A DNA stretch of 16,469 nt from JBLIKP01 sp047635375 (GTDB lineage: Bacteria > Bacteroidota > Bacteroidia > Sphingobacteriales > Sphingobacteriaceae). This document shows positions 1-7,553 of the stretch, piece by piece. Numbering within the stretch: the stretch's first letter is position 1; every line of letters begins with the position of its first letter. The notes below the pieces were generated by a model. The model had not been told where the DNA came from and ran no database searches. It was given only the letters and a program-made list of their open reading frames with translations. Made by a program: the position numbers and the translations under genes. The stretch spans positions 1 to 16,469 of the forward strand of contig JBLIKP010000056.1 in the NCBI GenBank assembly GCA_047635375.1. The letters run 5' to 3'.

Positions 1-807
1 TGCCCCAACTTTTGATAAGATTGGATTCAAAATCTGAATCGGTCGCATTACTAGTTGTTTGGCTAAGCTATAACCACCAAGGATTTCTGGAGGGAAAAAC
101 TTTCCAATGATTAAGATATCAAAATCTCGATTGAAATAATTTAAAGTTTGTCCGCCAACCTGATACATTCCTATACTTAAAAATGGTTTAGTATCTGAAA
201 GGTTAAAGTGCATTGATAATCCATACTTTCTTAACCCTAGGATCAAATAAAGGATATTGGAAATAATAAACTGAACTAATAGGGAATAAACTAATGAGTA
301 AACGCCATAATTGAGGAAGGCTAAACTTACTGCAACGATTAAGGAAATTAGCGCTGAGATTATGTCAATTATTGTAATTGACTTAAAAAGTAGTTGCTTT
401 TGTTCAATTGTTTTAAACATTCTACCCATCGCAGAGATCAATAGGTTTATGCCGATAATGGGAATTAAAACCGCCAATTGAGGTTCATTATAAAAACCTG
501 TGATGAAGGGTGAAATAAGAATGAGCAATAAATAAAGGCCTAGACTCACAAGAACGTTAAGCCAATAAAGACTGGAGTACTCGTTTTTAGAAATATCTTG
601 TTTATGAAGAATTGCCGAAGTTAGCCCCATGTCGTTGAATAACTCCATAAATCCCATTACAAGAGTAACAAGAGCCATTAAACCGAAATCGGTTTTTTCA
701 AGAAGTCTAGCTAAGACTGCGTATTTAATCAAGTTGGTCCCTGCAAGCACCCCCGTACCGAGGGTGGTCCATTTAACGCCTGAAGCTACTTGTTTACTTA
801 CTTTCAT
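1..807 (-). CDS. Wzx-like polysaccharide flippase, MOP superfamily (3'-truncated by window edge)
   Basis: Integral membrane protein of the oligosaccharide flippase type (MOP superfamily, polysaccharide synthesis group), expected to move undecaprenyl-linked repeat units across the inner membrane. Only the first 269 codons lie in the window, and the frame runs open to base 1. The visible N-terminus begins MKVSKQVASGVKWTT and continues with the family's usual pattern: an amphipathic start, a stretch like LLEKTDFGLMALVT, then several hydrophobic helices (for example LGLYLLLILISPFI and LISLIVAVSLAFL) and the loop RDFDILIIGKFFPPEILG typical of these flippases. The ATG at 805-807 overlaps the end of the WecF-like gene by 14 nt in another frame, so the two are probably co-translated. 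Placed after the sugar and transferase genes, it is the likely exporter of the oligosaccharide they build. The family assignment is firm; the substrate is inferred from neighbours. Confidence 0.85.
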   Translation of the reverse strand, partial: MKVSKQVASGVKWTTLGTGVLAGTNLIKYAVLARLLEKTDFGLMALVTLVMGFMELFNDMGLTSAILHKQDISKNEYSSLYWLNVLVSLGLYLLLILISPFITGFYNEPQLAVLIPIIGINLLISAMGRMFKTIEQKQLLFKSITIIDIISALISLIVAVSLAFLNYGVYSLVYSLLVQFIISNILYLILGLRKYGLSMHFNLSDTKPFLSIGMYQVGGQTLNYFNRDFDILIIGKFFPPEILGGYSLAKQLVMRPIQILNPILSKVGA

Positions 808-1969
808 CTAATAATGGGTCAAACCCCGCTTGTAATTGATTTAATAAGTGTTTCTCACCAATTTGAGTGCGTAATATCTCCCTGTTGGCAGATTGAATTT
901 CAACGGGCAATAAAGTTAATGCATTTGGATTTTCGGGAAGTAAATCTTTTTTCACCGAGAAAACCACAATTCCAATCCGCTTAAGATAGGAATAAAGGCT
1001 ATTTCGTTCGTCGAGATAAACCTTGGCTCCATGCCATAGCATGGTCATTATGTTGCCAACAGCTTGTTGTCGATATTGATTCATAACCACTATTCCACAT
1101 TGAAGAATGTAATTATTGTATTCCTGAATTGGCATAAACTTAACCAAAGGGGCGAAATTATAGGGTAATTCTTTTTTACCGATGGATAAAATTTTCCTTT
1201 GATAATCCCCCTTACCATAACTTAAAGGCGTGATGATATTTTTGTTATTAAGTGGTAGTTTTTTTAAAATTTCAAAAGCCTCTAAATGATTATTGGTGAA
1301 GTATGCCGAATTTCCTAAAAGTATGTTGCTGTCGGTTACAAAAGCTTCCTTATCAGAAACCATTTGTTCAATAGGATAGTAAGAAAACGGCAAATATTGC
1401 GCTTTAATATTTATCCTTTTTTTAATAAATTCAAACTCCTCTGGATACAGAATACCTATATGCTTAACTCTTCGCATGGCTTTTAGTATTTCGGCCTCAG
1501 TGTTTACTTCTCCAAATTTTAAAAAATCAATCAGCTTTCCTACCCGTTTTTTAAGTGTGAATCCAATCCGTTCAAGGGAATTCTTACCCACAAAATGATT
1601 AAACGTTTTTTCTCCTAAAATTTGATTCCATTTAATTATTTTTTGGTTGTGATAATACTCAGTGCCCCAGACTATCCAAATAGGGATGCTTTTTGGAGGC
1701 AATAAGTTTATCAGCCTTGAGCGGAAAAAACCCAAGCCATGGCAGATTACAATTGAACCTTCGGGGATTTTTTCGGCCAACATCTCCATTTTTTTTCCCG
1801 ACTGTTTGTAGACAAAAATTTCCTTTTCGGGAGTAACTCGTTTTAAGGATTGAGTAGAATTGGTAACTAAAATGAAAAAAGTATTTCTCCCAGGGTAGAG
1901 CTTCTCAAATTGATAATAAGTGTTGTTTATGAATTTTTCATCAGGTGAAATATGAAATATATGCTTCAT
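794..1969 (-). CDS. wecF: WecF-like dTDP-Fuc4NAc:lipid II transferase (glycosyltransferase family 56)
   Basis: Predicted glycosyltransferase of 391 residues resembling WecF/RffT, which adds 4-acetamido-4,6-dideoxygalactose (Fuc4NAc) from dTDP-Fuc4NAc to an undecaprenyl-PP-disaccharide at the inner face of the cytoplasmic membrane. Segments recalled from E. coli WecF align: IWIVWGTEYY (97-106) with the FWHIWGADLY region, LLGNSA (217-222) with the ILVGNSG nucleotide-binding region, then SYGKGDYQ (250-257), and RQQAVGNI (300-307) with RQQGIGTL. It is about 30 residues longer than the E. coli enzyme. It follows the WecE-like gene by 5 nt, which supplies the matching aminosugar, and its last 14 nt overlap the flippase gene. 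The family is well supported. The acceptor need not be the enterobacterial lipid II, because nothing in the window shows which sugar precedes Fuc4NAc. Confidence 0.8.
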   Translation of the reverse strand: MKHIFHISPDEKFINNTYYQFEKLYPGRNTFFILVTNSTQSLKRVTPEKEIFVYKQSGKKMEMLAEKIPEGSIVICHGLGFFRSRLINLLPPKSIPIWIVWGTEYYHNQKIIKWNQILGEKTFNHFVGKNSLERIGFTLKKRVGKLIDFLKFGEVNTEAEILKAMRRVKHIGILYPEEFEFIKKRINIKAQYLPFSYYPIEQMVSDKEAFVTDSNILLGNSAYFTNNHLEAFEILKKLPLNNKNIITPLSYGKGDYQRKILSIGKKELPYNFAPLVKFMPIQEYNNYILQCGIVVMNQYRQQAVGNIMTMLWHGAKVYLDERNSLYSYLKRIGIVVFSVKKDLLPENPNALTLLPVEIQSANREILRTQIGEKHLLNQLQAGFDPLLDESK

Positions 1970-1974
1970 AAAAT

Positions 1975-3108
1975 TTATTTAACCTGAGAGTAGAAATCAA
2001 TAATTACGCTAATAACCTTATGAATATCTTCGTCAGAAAGCTCATAAAAAAAAGGCAATCTAACTAAGCAGTCAGAAAAATTATCGGCGAATGGGAGTGG
2101 GTGTCCCTTGTATTTGTTTTTATAATAAGGACTCTTATGAAGAGATAAGTAATGAAATACTGCTTGAACCTCATTAGCTTTTAAATGGCTTATTAGATTT
2201 TTTCTTTCCTCTGGATTGCGGCAAACCAAATAATACATATGAGCATTGTTGGTTGCATTTTGAGGAATGTTTGGGAGCTCTACACCTTTTGGTAAAATAT
2301 TTTTAAATGATTCATTATAAGATTGCCAAATGAATTTCCTCCTATCCTGAATGTCAGTTAAATTTTCTATTTGAGCGTAAAGAAATGCTGCTAAAATATC
2401 AGAAGGCAAAAAGGAAGAGCCAATATCAACCCAGCCATATTTATCTACTTCGCCGCGAAAAAACTGAGAACGGTTGGTTCCCTTTTCACGGATAATTTCG
2501 GCTCTATCGTTAAAGGAAGCATCATTTATCACAAGCATTCCACCCTCACCACTGATTATGTTTTTAGTTTCATGGAAAGAGAAAGCCGAAAGATGTCCAA
2601 TACTTCCTAATGGCTTCCCTTTGTAATAAGAGTCAATGGCCTGTGCAGCATCCTCAATCACAAAAAGATTATATTTTTCGGCAATAGCCATGATTTCATC
2701 CATCTCGCAAGCTACCCCTGCGTAATGTACCGGGACAATTGCCTTTGTTTTAGAAGTTATTAGCGCTTCGATTTTAGTGTGGTCAATGTTGGGATTATCA
2801 GGCTGGCTATCTACAAAGATTAATTTAGCTCCTCTAAGCGCAAAAGCATTTACCGTTGAAACAAAAGTGAAGGATGGAACAATTACCTCGTCTCCGGGAT
2901 TAATGTCAATTAATAGAGCCGCTAATTCTAAGGCATCAGTGCAAGAGGTCGTTAATAGTGCTTTTTGAAACCCAAATTTCATTTCAAAAAAATCGTGACA
3001 TTTTTTTGTGAAAACACCATCGCCAGAAATTTTTCCGGATTTAACCGCATTTAAAATGTAATGACTTTCCTTTCCAGTCATGTAGGGTTTATTGAATGGA
3101 ATCATCAT
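1975..3108 (-). CDS. wecE: dTDP-4-amino-4,6-dideoxygalactose transaminase (WecE/RffA)
   Basis: PLP-dependent aminotransferase of the DegT/DnrJ/EryC1 family (377 aa) that converts dTDP-4-keto-6-deoxyglucose to dTDP-4-amino-4,6-dideoxygalactose (Fuc4N), using glutamate. The match to E. coli RffA is close throughout: SGKISGDGVFTKKC (24-37), PGDEVIVPSFTFVST (71-85), VPVHYAGVACEMD (125-137), IEDAAQ (151-156) and REKGTNRSQFFRGEVDKY. Lys182 in SFHETKN is the predicted Schiff-base lysine. The gene starts ATGATG; either ATG could be used, and the first overlaps the stop of the upstream acyltransferase by 4 nt (ATGA), showing translational coupling. rmlA and rmlB, which make the substrate, are not in the window. 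This is one of the surest functional calls here. Confidence 0.92.
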   Translation of the reverse strand: MMIPFNKPYMTGKESHYILNAVKSGKISGDGVFTKKCHDFFEMKFGFQKALLTTSCTDALELAALLIDINPGDEVIVPSFTFVSTVNAFALRGAKLIFVDSQPDNPNIDHTKIEALITSKTKAIVPVHYAGVACEMDEIMAIAEKYNLFVIEDAAQAIDSYYKGKPLGSIGHLSAFSFHETKNIISGEGGMLVINDASFNDRAEIIREKGTNRSQFFRGEVDKYGWVDIGSSFLPSDILAAFLYAQIENLTDIQDRRKFIWQSYNESFKNILPKGVELPNIPQNATNNAHMYYLVCRNPEERKNLISHLKANEVQAVFHYLSLHKSPYYKNKYKGHPLPFADNFSDCLVRLPFFYELSDEDIHKVISVIIDFYSQVK

Positions 3109-3737
3109 TTTTTTAATTTTCTGGCTGGATTTCCAACGTAAGTGCCTGTCGATTCAATATTTTTTATCACCACCGATCCACCACCTATTTGGGTGCAACC
3201 AATGATTTTCACATTATCAATAACTGTACAATTTATTCCGAGTATTGATTTGTCCCCTATAGAGCAGAAACCTGCTATTGCCACTTGAGGAGATAAAAAG
3301 GAGTGACTACCAATTTCAGAATCATGTGATATTGTTGATCCTAAATTAACAAGGACATTTTGGCCTACCTTCACTCGCGCATCAATTGTTGAATTTGGAT
3401 AAATGATTACTCCATCCTCGATGATTGCTGTTTTATCGACCCAACATGAACTATGGATAATTTTGCCAAATGGTATTTTGCCCTTGAATATGTCGTAAAC
3501 CTCAGACCTGAAATTCATGTGCTTATAACCAATCCCTATGAATAGTTCATCAAATTTGTTGGATTTAAAGGAATCAGGGATTTTGGCTAATTTCCCTAAA
3601 ATTTTGTGACCCTCAATTTCTGTAGACGTTGCAAAGTCATCGAAAAACACTACCTGTTTATAATGTCCATCGTTAATCGCAAAGTGTGCTATTTGAAGGC
3701 CTAAATGTCCGGCTCCAATTATCCCCAAAATCTTCAT
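3105..3737 (-). CDS. PglD/NeuD-family sugar N-/O-acyltransferase
   Basis: Acyltransferase of 210 residues with the two-part PglD/NeuD architecture. An N-terminal Rossmann-like nucleotide-sugar-binding part (GIIGAGHLG, 5-13) is followed from about residue 95 by hexapeptide repeats forming a left-handed beta helix, and it ends with the typical TYVGNPARKLKK. His138 in the ISHDSEIG motif matches the catalytic-base position of PglD. The family transfers acetyl from acetyl-CoA to 4-aminosugars (PglD) or hydroxyls (NeuD). Sitting directly before wecE with a 4-nt overlap, it most likely N-acetylates dTDP-Fuc4N to dTDP-Fuc4NAc, the job done by the unrelated GNAT enzyme WecD in enterobacteria. It also overlaps the ATP-grasp gene upstream by 4 nt. 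The family is certain; the exact acceptor is inferred from context. Confidence 0.87.
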   Translation of the reverse strand: MKILGIIGAGHLGLQIAHFAINDGHYKQVVFFDDFATSTEIEGHKILGKLAKIPDSFKSNKFDELFIGIGYKHMNFRSEVYDIFKGKIPFGKIIHSSCWVDKTAIIEDGVIIYPNSTIDARVKVGQNVLVNLGSTISHDSEIGSHSFLSPQVAIAGFCSIGDKSILGINCTVIDNVKIIGCTQIGGGSVVIKNIESTGTYVGNPARKLKK

Positions 3738-4876
3738 AGGAGGTCAATTTTTTTATCTGCTTTGTAGATTAAATACCCGGACCTGTCATTACTATTTCTA
3801 ATGCTCTTTAATGTGTCACTTGTCCTATGTTTTTCAACAAAAAAGGGGTTGTCTATCTCAAAGTTACTTAAAATTGAGGAAGTTTCTTTGCATAGGAAGT
3901 AAACGCCAGAAAAGGAATTTTTATTGGAATTAGGAAAGGGGGTTGGAATTTTGTCACCTAAGGCCGACAAAATAATAGCTTCAAGAAAGTTATAGCCTGT
4001 GGATAATTCCACAAGGTGGGATCCTATAAAATCGCCGCCCATTCTTGCTCCTACCTCAATTAAAAACACCTCATTTGCATCGTTTACTTTAATTTCAGTA
4101 TGTGAGGCCCCTTCAGAAATGCCAAGTGAATTAAGTGCTTTCAGGGTTTCAATCTTAATTTTTTCCTGAATTAATTCATTTAAACTAGAAGGTTGATGGT
4201 GTGCAATTTCGACGAAATAGGGCTCGCCGGTGGTGATTTTATCAGTAATGGTCAGGATTTCATGTAAACCTCCCTTAGAAATTGCCTCTACACTAACCTC
4301 TATTCCATCAATAAATTGCTCCACAATTGCACTACCCGAAAGCGATTCGTTTTGGGCGAATAATATGGCATTATTTACTTCCAGATTACCCGTTACTTTG
4401 TGGACTCCACGGCTTCCAGACCTATCTACTGGTTTAACAATCAATGGGAAGGTGCAAGTTTTTAAAAAAACATCTAGGCTTTTTGGGTTATAATTGGCAG
4501 GAAGTTCATGGAACAATGGAGAGGAAACGCCAAATTCTAGGAATTTCCTTCGCATTGCCAATTTATTGGTTGAAAATTCAGATGAATCAATAGAGTTAGA
4601 GTTGAGCCCCAAATTTTGGGCGACAAAGCATACAGTGGGAACCCCAATATCGCTCGCGGCGGTTAGAATGCCGTCAATTTCTATTTCTTTACAAATTTTT
4701 AGAATTTTTTCTTTGTCTATTACAGAGATGGGGTAGAAAAAATCCACTTCATCTTTACAGACAGCACCCTCAGACCAAGCAAAGCAATGAGTTTCAATAC
4801 CCATTTTTTTTGCCTCGTTTACAACAGGAAGCTGTAGGTAGCTTGCTCCAATAATAGCTAATTTCTTGCGCTTCAT
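3734..4876 (-). CDS. ATP-grasp ligase (carboxylate-amine ligase-like), substrate unknown
   Basis: Soluble ATP-grasp enzyme of 380 residues. The order is a pre-ATP-grasp Rossmann-like domain (KLAIIGASYLQLPVV, 5-19), then an ATP-grasp fold with Lys148 in PLIVKPV, a glycine-rich loop DRSGSRGV (151-158), the adenine hinge VEQFIDG (185-191), metal ligand candidates Glu261 (HTEIKV) and Glu274 with Arg278 in EVGARMGGDF. All expected catalytic positions are present. Such enzymes join a carboxylate, activated as acyl-phosphate, to an amine or similar nucleophile. Its stop overlaps the acyltransferase start (ATGA), and its start overlaps the HTTM-DCC stop by one base (TAATG), so it belongs to this operon. 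A reasonable inference is that it couples an amino acid or other acid to the Fuc4N amine or another sugar of the glycan, but the sequence does not show the substrate. Confidence 0.83.
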   Translation of the reverse strand: MKRKKLAIIGASYLQLPVVNEAKKMGIETHCFAWSEGAVCKDEVDFFYPISVIDKEKILKICKEIEIDGILTAASDIGVPTVCFVAQNLGLNSNSIDSSEFSTNKLAMRRKFLEFGVSSPLFHELPANYNPKSLDVFLKTCTFPLIVKPVDRSGSRGVHKVTGNLEVNNAILFAQNESLSGSAIVEQFIDGIEVSVEAISKGGLHEILTITDKITTGEPYFVEIAHHQPSSLNELIQEKIKIETLKALNSLGISEGASHTEIKVNDANEVFLIEVGARMGGDFIGSHLVELSTGYNFLEAIILSALGDKIPTPFPNSNKNSFSGVYFLCKETSSILSNFEIDNPFFVEKHRTSDTLKSIRNSNDRSGYLIYKADKKIDLL

Positions 4877-6768
4877 TAAAGGGATTCGATATTTGGAATT
4901 TCTGCCGTAAACACCTCGTTATTCCAATGAATTGTGCCCGCGTCAAACCAAGGGTTTTGCATTTGATTTCTTAAGAAATTCTTTTCCCAACCATTATGTG
5001 ATTGAATTTTTTTGACCTTAATATTGAAGATTGTGTTTTTTAAGTCGATGTGATTTTTATAAGCCCAAAAGGCAGTAAAATCTCTAATCCCATCCTTTAA
5101 CTTCTTTTGGTCCACATTTATCCCATTAACCCTAAAGGTCCATTTTACCCAATTGGCTCCATAAATATAAAAATCGGGTTGACCATTTTGGTCGATAATA
5201 GGAAGCCATATTTCCTTACCGGTATCATCTAAATGCGTAATAGCAATTACATGATTGTAATCGTTAAAATGGATATGATCGGTAAAAACAGCGTGTTGAG
5301 TTATGCCGAAAAAAGTTCTAGAAATTTTGTTTACAAAATTTGATGCTCCTTCAAGGCCTTGATTAATGGATGTTTGTTGGAAATTCGCGAGGGTTTTAAT
5401 CGATTTTATTCCCGTGCTGTTAAATATTAAGATGCCTTGAATTGATAGTACTGTAATCAAACCAAAATACATTAGTCTGCTTTTTAGTTGTTCGAGGGTT
5501 AGGTTTTGCAAAACTTTAACTGAATTGTAATCGGGAATACTTGGTGAATTATACCCGCAATTATCTTCCGTACAGCGTTCAGTGTTACGGTTCTCAGCAA
5601 CGTAAGAATAAACTTTTCTTCCAATAAAATTGATGCCAGGAAGCCTAATAATTATTGAAATCGGCCAGAAATACCAGATAGCACCAAGAATTTTAATATA
5701 GGTGTTTATACCAGAAAATACTTTTCCATTTTCAACACTATGAATATCCATGTAAAGGGTATTCATGGATATTTCTTTTAATGCTGATTGGTTTTCAGCT
5801 TCAAATTGGACAGGTAAAAACTTAACCCTCTTGAAAATGTCAAAAAATTCTACCGTGATTTTTGTTCTAATGCAAAGTGGACATTCTGCATCATAATAAA
5901 CCCTTACCTTTGGCTCCCGTTTCCGCTTAAAAAAAGAAAATATTTTAGCCCAAAATGAAATAGGAACCATTAAAATGTACATGGAGCAAGCGGTTAATGC
6001 AAACCAAGGAATAGGGAAGCTCACTAAAATTCCTACATGTAGAAATAAGCCAATAAATAATAGGGGTACCCTTAAGTTTTTTCTAAAGAATAAAAAGATA
6101 AAAACGGCTTCAAAAACAACGGTTAAATATCCTAAGAATTTCACTAAGAACTCCTGATTAAGGATAAATGAATTATCACCCATTGCTATCATAGGGAGGG
6201 AGCTTGGTAGCCAAACACCTAGTCCGTTAATCCACATTTGAGAGGCAACCTTGTAAAATGTCGAGTCAAGGTATACCAAGCCTAAACCCAATAAAATGGG
6301 AAGAAAATAATAGATCTGCCTAATCTTTACGGGTGGGTTATAGAAAAATGTAGTGTTAGAATATTTCAACTTTAGCCAAAGTCGGTCAAGGGATAGCGTG
6401 TTGCTTATTGGCATGAACATAAACAAGAAATTCATTCCCAGGTAAGCATAAAACACATGATATTCAAAGGAGTGAATGCTCCCAATAATTATTAGGCTAA
6501 GCAGATAATTTATTATTGTGGTAAATCTTGTGAAAAGCCCAAGCGCCAAGAAGAATATAACCACTAACCATAGCCCTAGTGGTATTGCAAAGTTTATTTC
6601 GGAGGGACTAATAAACGGAATTTTATCAAAAATTAAATTCCTGAAATAAAATAGCTGTAAGACTTCGGCAAAAAGGATTATCGAATAAATAATTCTAAAA
6701 ATGGCCAAACCCCTTGAGTCAACCATATTATGGAAAGCTTTTTCAAATAAACTTTTTAAAGATTTCAT
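4876..6768 (-). CDS. HTTM (gamma-carboxylase-like) and DCC thiol-oxidoreductase fusion membrane protein
   Basis: Multidomain membrane protein, 630 residues from the chosen ATG. Residues about 15-275 form a multi-helix HTTM domain (the vitamin-K-dependent gamma-carboxylase-like membrane family), including FYKVASQMWINGLG (171-184). The Lys/Trp/Gly pattern there (K173, W179, G182) resembles the region around the catalytic lysine of human GGCX. Residues about 287-400 are a DCC/DUF393 domain with the motif YYDAECPLC (291-299, cysteines 296 and 299) and a later CTEDNC (399-404). A further hydrophobic helix lies near 434-450, followed by about 180 residues I do not recognise. The longer reading from a TTG at 6834 is less likely: that TTG falls in a promoter-like element, and the ATG at 6766-6768 has AGGA upstream. 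It is first in the operon and coupled to the ATP-grasp gene. Function unknown; a redox-linked modification at the membrane is a guess. Confidence 0.82.
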   Translation of the reverse strand: MKSLKSLFEKAFHNMVDSRGLAIFRIIYSIILFAEVLQLFYFRNLIFDKIPFISPSEINFAIPLGLWLVVIFFLALGLFTRFTTIINYLLSLIIIGSIHSFEYHVFYAYLGMNFLFMFMPISNTLSLDRLWLKLKYSNTTFFYNPPVKIRQIYYFLPILLGLGLVYLDSTFYKVASQMWINGLGVWLPSSLPMIAMGDNSFILNQEFLVKFLGYLTVVFEAVFIFLFFRKNLRVPLLFIGLFLHVGILVSFPIPWFALTACSMYILMVPISFWAKIFSFFKRKREPKVRVYYDAECPLCIRTKITVEFFDIFKRVKFLPVQFEAENQSALKEISMNTLYMDIHSVENGKVFSGINTYIKILGAIWYFWPISIIIRLPGINFIGRKVYSYVAENRNTERCTEDNCGYNSPSIPDYNSVKVLQNLTLEQLKSRLMYFGLITVLSIQGILIFNSTGIKSIKTLANFQQTSINQGLEGASNFVNKISRTFFGITQHAVFTDHIHFNDYNHVIAITHLDDTGKEIWLPIIDQNGQPDFYIYGANWVKWTFRVNGINVDQKKLKDGIRDFTAFWAYKNHIDLKNTIFNIKVKKIQSHNGWEKNFLRNQMQNPWFDAGTIHWNNEVFTAEIPNIESL

Positions 6769-6807
6769 ATTTAGCGCTATTCCTTTGTTTTTAAAAGTAA
6801 ATAAATC

Positions 6808-6834
6808 CAATTGTAAAGCGGAACATTTTGTCAA
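6808..6834 (-). promoter_or_regulatory. Possible Bacteroidota-type promoter for the HTTM-DCC operon
   Basis: On the minus strand, TTG (6834-6832) is followed after 16 nt by TACAATTG (6815-6808), one mismatch from the Bacteroidota -7 consensus TAnnTTTG. The spacing is slightly short. It lies just downstream of the terminator of the preceding operon and would give a leader of about 30-35 nt before the ATG at 6768. If real, it rules out the in-frame TTG at 6834 as a start. Confidence 0.35.
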
Positions 6835-6917
6835 TATCCATAGAAAACATAATACTCAGGAAAAGGTTTCTATTCTGGAGTTTTGGAAGTGGTATGGTTT
6901 AGAAAAAAAATGGTCAT

Positions 6918-6943
6918 AAAAAAAGCCTATAGATAGGCTTTTT
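6918..6943 (-). terminator. Rho-independent terminator after the WbpD-like gene
   Basis: A near-perfect inverted repeat (AAAAAGCCTA at 6920-6929 pairs with TAGGCTTTTT at 6934-6943, with a 4-nt loop) is followed on the minus strand by a run of seven T (complement of A6918-6924). It sits 22 nt past the stop of the WbpD-like gene and closes the long operon coming from the epimerase. The T-run on the plus side is only five long, so termination in that direction would be weaker. Confidence 0.88.
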
Positions 6944-6965
6944 AATGATTTTCAAGGGGACAGAT

Positions 6966-7550
6966 TTAGCTGATTGTGCTCACTTTCCCGTTCCTTAATT
7001 CATAAGAATCTCCAAATTCAGGACAAGTTGCCTTACCATTGGCGTCAAACTCAAGTTTAAGTCCGCCTTTGCTTACCCAGCCAATTTGTTGAGAAGGGTT
7101 TCCTACTACAAGAGCATATGCTGCAATATCTTTTGTAACCACGGCACCCGCTCCAATAAAAGCATATTCGTTTATATTTAGGCCGCAAATTATTGTTGCA
7201 TTTGCTCCAATTGTTGCGCCTTTCCGAACGTTGGTTTCAGTGAATTGGTCTTTGCGTTCAATAGCGCTTCTTGGATTTTTAACATTTGTAAAAACCATTG
7301 ACGGACCTAAAAACACATCATCTTCAATGTTTACTTTAGTATAAACACTAACATTATTCTGAATTTTTACATTGTTACCCACGGTTGCTCCTGGGCTAAC
7401 AACCACATTTTGGCCGATGTTGCAATTCTGTCCGACTTTGCAGTCTTTCATGATGTGTGAGAAATGCCAAATTCGTGTGCCAGTTCCTATAATGGTTCCC
7501 TCATCAATGATTGCTGAATGATGGTGATAATAATCTTTCTCTTTCTTCAT
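6966..7550 (-). CDS. wbpD: WbpD/WlbB-like nucleotide-sugar 3-N-acetyltransferase
   Basis: Hexapeptide-repeat (left-handed beta helix) acetyltransferase of 194 residues. It closely resembles WlbB/WbpD, which acetylate the 3-amino group of UDP-2-acetamido-3-amino-2,3-dideoxyglucuronate with acetyl-CoA. Family signatures are TGTRIWHFSHI (23-33), GNNVKIQNNVSVY (58-70), FLGPSMVFTNV (80-90), NPRSAIERK (92-100), and the end segment ALVVGNPSQQIGWVS (146-160). The C-terminal tail with CPEFG (176-180) is often seen in this family. The gene starts 3 nt after the stop of its aminotransferase partner, giving a two-step amination/acetylation unit. The dTDP-3-aminosugar acetyltransferases (FdtC/QdtC) share the fold, so a 6-deoxy-3-acetamidohexose product cannot be excluded. 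The uronate assignment rests on the close similarity to WlbB and on the WbpE-like partner. Confidence 0.86.
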   Translation of the reverse strand: MKKEKDYYHHHSAIIDEGTIIGTGTRIWHFSHIMKDCKVGQNCNIGQNVVVSPGATVGNNVKIQNNVSVYTKVNIEDDVFLGPSMVFTNVKNPRSAIERKDQFTETNVRKGATIGANATIICGLNINEYAFIGAGAVVTKDIAAYALVVGNPSQQIGWVSKGGLKLEFDANGKATCPEFGDSYELRNGKVSTIS

Positions 7551-7553
7551 GTA

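Noticed and set aside
6701..6919. Plus-strand open frame of 72 codons
   Set aside because: Antisense to the HTTM-DCC start and running through the intergenic region to the edge of the terminator hairpin; low-complexity translation with no support.
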